Shown here: piece after piece, positions 44,574 to 46,922 of the stretch
Layout of the letters: every line of letters begins with the position of its first letter
How positions within the stretch are numbered: position 1 is the stretch's first letter
NCBI GenBank assembly: GCA_016932015.1
Contig: JAFGDQ010000065.1
Coordinates: 1 to 46,922, forward strand
DNA: 46,922 nucleotides
DNA from: Spirochaetota bacterium
GTDB taxonomy: Bacteria > Spirochaetota > UBA4802 > JAFGDQ01
Direction: 5' to 3'
Made by a program: the position numbers and the translations under genes
The notes under the pieces: model-generated
What the model was told of the DNA's origin: nothing
Databases searched by the model: none
The model's input: the letters and a program-made list of their open reading frames with translations, nothing else

Positions 44574-45442
44574 ATTTCCTTTCCAAGCAGACCTTTTGGC
44601 CTGAATAAAAGCATTAGTATCATAATTCCAAAAACAAAAATTAAGCTGTAGGTAGCACTAATATAACCTGCAGCCAGACTTTCAACAAGACCTAGAATAA
44701 AAGCACCTAGGACAGCTCCTCCAATACTTCCAAGTCCTCCGAATACAATGGCTGAGAAAGCAACAAGCAAAGGCCCCATCCCCATAGTAGGTTCAAGAAG
44801 AACAGCAGGCCCGATCAGAACACCTGCGAGTCCCGCAAGACCGGTTCCGATTATAAAGGCCATTGCTGAAACACGCGTGACCTTAATACCGCAGAGCATA
44901 GCGCCTTCGTGCTCCTGTGCAGTAGCCTCAAGAGTAGCGCCGATTGTTGTTTTTTTTATGAACAGCTGTAAAGCACCCAGAATAACAATTGTACCTCCAA
45001 TAACAATAAGCCTTTGCAGAGGCAAAGCAAAATTGCCGAATGTCAACACTTTCCTGCTGTACGGTACGGCAAACCATTTTGTTTCAGTTCCGAAAAAATA
45101 AAGTGCGGCACCTTCAATGATCATCAATAATGCCATAGCTGTTACAAACAGATTAACCTCAGGAACATTTCGCATTGGATAAAATATAAATCTATATAAT
45201 AATAGTCCAAGAATGCCTAGAGCAATTGTTGCCAGTATCAGCGCAAGCCAGTAATTCATTGCAAAAGACATAACAAAATAAAACCCGAAGTAGGCACCTA
45301 TCATATACAGATGTCCCTGCGCAAAATTGGGTACATTCATAATACCGAAAACAAGAGTGAGTCCTGAGGCCAGCAGTATATAAATACAACCCTGAGAGAT
45401 TCCGTTTAATAAATATTGAAATAGTTCTATCGTGGCTATCAC
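44561..45442 (-). CDS. livH: Branched-chain amino acid type ABC transporter permease LivH
   Basis: A 293-residue membrane protein with about eight hydrophobic segments. LivH marks are GISQGCIYILLASGLTLVFG near the start, NFAQGHLYMIGAY, and GGLGSIGGAVLGAFILGLVE toward the end. It is separated from livK by 187 bases that hold a stem-loop, which often lowers expression of membrane components relative to the binding protein. Confidence 0.92.
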   Translation of the reverse strand: MIATIELFQYLLNGISQGCIYILLASGLTLVFGIMNVPNFAQGHLYMIGAYFGFYFVMSFAMNYWLALILATIALGILGLLLYRFIFYPMRNVPEVNLFVTAMALLMIIEGAALYFFGTETKWFAVPYSRKVLTFGNFALPLQRLIVIGGTIVILGALQLFIKKTTIGATLEATAQEHEGAMLCGIKVTRVSAMAFIIGTGLAGLAGVLIGPAVLLEPTMGMGPLLVAFSAIVFGGLGSIGGAVLGAFILGLVESLAAGYISATYSLIFVFGIMILMLLFRPKGLLGKEIWRP

Positions 45443-45545
45443 CTCATTTCGATGAAAATTATATCATCTGAAAAAATGCTTTTGGAATAATTTCAGATGA
45501 AAAGTATTTAGATTATAATTCAAAATCAGACAATATATTTTCAGC

Positions 45546-45588
45546 CGGTACGATGTTATCTGATAATTAATCATATAACATCGCACCG
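45546..45588. terminator. Stem-loop between livK and livH
   Basis: CGGTACGATGTTAT (45546-45559) pairs with ATAACATCGCACCG (45575-45588) at 13 of 14 positions around a 15-base loop. On the minus strand no T run follows, so it is more likely a 3'-end stabiliser of livK mRNA or a partial attenuator than a full terminator. Confidence 0.5.
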
Positions 45589-45629
45589 TTTTTATCTGGT
45601 GGAGATTAAAAGATAATTATTAAGAAATA

Positions 45630-46841
45630 TTATTCAAGATCTTTTCTGGGAACCTGAAGTTCCTGAATTTTAACATAATCCCCGTTCTTTATTTCTAACA
45701 GAAAATCCGGTGCTCCGTAAACCAGGCCGTTATCAAGAACATCTGTATTGGGGAATATCAGAGGAAGCTTTCCTTCCTGAAGTGCTTTCGGTGCTGCTGC
45801 ACGTATATTTTTGGCGTCATCTACGGATCCGGACAATTCCATTGCTCTGACTGCCATATATACCATTCCGTATATATGTGCTCCCGGCTGCGCCGGAATA
45901 TCTCCATATTTCTTTTTATATTGTTTAAGAAATTCTGTAAGATAACCTTTTGTATCTTTTTCAGGATGAGCCTGATAATACATCCATTGAGTGGCTTCTA
46001 CAAGAGAACCTTCCAGACGATCTAGTCCAACTATCTTTTCGGATTTTTTGCCCCAGTCAGAGTTTAGGAAAAATTTGCCTTTATATCCTATGTCCATGGC
46101 ATGAGAAGCTGCAAGAGCCTGAGGCTCTTCATACAAGCTTAAAAATATAATATCCGGTTTCTTGGCATTAAAGCTTGTCATAATTGAATGATAATCTGTA
46201 ATATTTTTGCTGTCAATGATTTCAAACCCCAGAACTTTTCCGCCTAATTTTTCAAATCTCGTCTGAAATTTTTGAGCCCATGAAGTATAAGCTTCGTTAA
46301 CATCAGCAACGATACATACTCTTTTGTATCCTTTTTTTATTGCAGCTTCAGCCATTGGGCTTCCCCAGTAAATAGCGGGAAGCCTTTCCTGAAAATAAAG
46401 AGTATTCCCTTTCTTGCGGGATTTATCAGAAGCAGACAAGCCGGCGAAAAGAACATTTAATTTCATATTTACTTCCTGGCATGCCCATGTTGCCGGAGTA
46501 CCGAACGGGCCGAATATTACAGGCACATTATACATCTCAACAAGCCTTCTCATTCCGGCAACACTTTTTGAAGGATTCGCGCCGTCATCATAACTTTCTA
46601 CTTCAATTTGATAGCGTTGATTACCTACTTTTATACCCGGACCATTATTTCCGAAAGTCCCGTTCTTGTTTATATTTTCAATTGCCATTTCAACAGATCT
46701 GTAAATACTGAGTCCGAAATATGCAACAGGTCCGCTGCGCGGGCTGATAACTCCAACTTTTACTGTTTTAGCGTGAAGCAGTCCCGAACCTGTCGTTAAT
46801 ATAAAAATAATCCCAAATATAAAGATAAATAAACGTTTCAT
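45630..46841 (-). CDS. livK: Liv-type periplasmic substrate-binding protein
   Basis: A 403-residue protein with a signal peptide (1-24, cleavage after LLHA) and a type I periplasmic binding fold: VKVGVISPRSGPVAYFG, the GPFGTPATWA ligand loop, KRVCIVADVNEAYTS, and DIIFLSLYEE. Members bind branched-chain amino acids but also amides, urea and aromatic acids, so the ligand is not certain. It is the first gene of the livKHMGF operon. AGAGGG lies upstream of the ATG. The remaining 81 bases to the window end are AT-rich leader and contain no clear promoter. Confidence 0.88.
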   Translation of the reverse strand: MKRLFIFIFGIIFILTTGSGLLHAKTVKVGVISPRSGPVAYFGLSIYRSVEMAIENINKNGTFGNNGPGIKVGNQRYQIEVESYDDGANPSKSVAGMRRLVEMYNVPVIFGPFGTPATWACQEVNMKLNVLFAGLSASDKSRKKGNTLYFQERLPAIYWGSPMAEAAIKKGYKRVCIVADVNEAYTSWAQKFQTRFEKLGGKVLGFEIIDSKNITDYHSIMTSFNAKKPDIIFLSLYEEPQALAASHAMDIGYKGKFFLNSDWGKKSEKIVGLDRLEGSLVEATQWMYYQAHPEKDTKGYLTEFLKQYKKKYGDIPAQPGAHIYGMVYMAVRAMELSGSVDDAKNIRAAAPKALQEGKLPLIFPNTDVLDNGLVYGAPDFLLEIKNGDYVKIQELQVPRKDLE

Positions 46842-46922
46842 ACCCTGACCCTCTCTTTATCTTATTTAAATTATCAGACTCAAAATTTTATCAATTTTAG
46901 AATAAAAGCAACTATTTTTTAT

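Noticed and set aside
44748..45101. 117-residue reading frame opposite livH
   Set aside because: Antisense to a well-conserved permease; no ribosome binding site or domain.
1..46922. CRISPR array, tRNA or rRNA gene, insertion sequence with transposase
   Set aside because: No regularly spaced repeats, cloverleaf-like segment or transposase coding region was found on either strand by reading.

Overview
The window is an AT-rich stretch of a Gram-negative bacterial chromosome. Lipoprotein signal peptides, a LolA-type carrier and an LpxL/HtrB-type acyltransferase point to an outer membrane. Five radical-SAM enzymes, a corrinoid protein, a PocR sensory domain, a DUF169 protein, an OFA-family transporter and a Liv-type ABC transporter suggest an anaerobe, most like a low-GC Desulfobacterota. 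The taxon is inferred from gene content only. No tRNA, rRNA, CRISPR array or transposase gene was seen.

Layout. (1) 1-3800: a GNAT acetyltransferase with its terminator, then a GntR/UTRA regulator, a corrinoid-binding protein and a free-standing PocR domain in one direction, a MITE-like inverted-repeat element, and a DUF169 protein. (2) About 4100-38500: one large lipid/polyketide locus in several transcription units. It opens with a cobalamin-binding-type radical SAM protein and an acyl-activating ligase. A lipase and an ankyrin lipoprotein follow. A long minus-strand unit (24915 down to 9633) encodes an ACP, a fused ketosynthase-chain length factor, a CrtI-like FAD enzyme, a radical SAM protein, a fused deacetylase-methyltransferase, an ACP, a dehydratase, an ACP, two radical SAM paralogues, two ketosynthases, a thioesterase, a fused dehydratase-phosphopantetheinyl transferase and PlsY. 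A plus-strand unit (25797-34146) encodes a thioesterase, a fused fatty-acid-kinase-like protein (DhaL-DegV), a ketosynthase, a glycosyltransferase, an MMPL exporter fused to a methyltransferase, and an LpxL-like acyltransferase. A minus-strand unit (38534 down to 34187) encodes a dehydratase, FabG, a LolA-like protein, a lipoprotein, a radical SAM protein and a small unknown protein. (3) 39069-40320: a membrane-anchored receiver-domain protein and an alpha/beta hydrolase, overlapping tail to tail. (4) 40700-46922: an OFA-family MFS transporter and a complete livKHMGF operon, separated by a bidirectional terminator.

How the genes may work together. The core (KS, KS-CLF, ACPs, hotdog dehydratases, FabG, ligase, thioesterases, LolA, lipoprotein, MMPL exporter, glycosyltransferase, LpxL-like acyltransferase) has the gene content of aryl-polyene type clusters, which build a polyene with dissociated type II enzymes and place it in the outer membrane as a lipid. 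Added to this core are five radical SAM enzymes, a phytoene-desaturase-like enzyme, and an apparent acyl-phosphate route (thioesterase, DhaL-DegV fusion, PlsY) that could load the chain onto glycerol-3-phosphate. Radical SAM plus CrtI-like plus FabF paralogues also recalls the gene sets proposed, but not proven, for ladderane lipids of anammox bacteria. The best reading is an uncharacterised glycosylated polyene or cyclised-chain lipid pathway. The final product is not readable from sequence.
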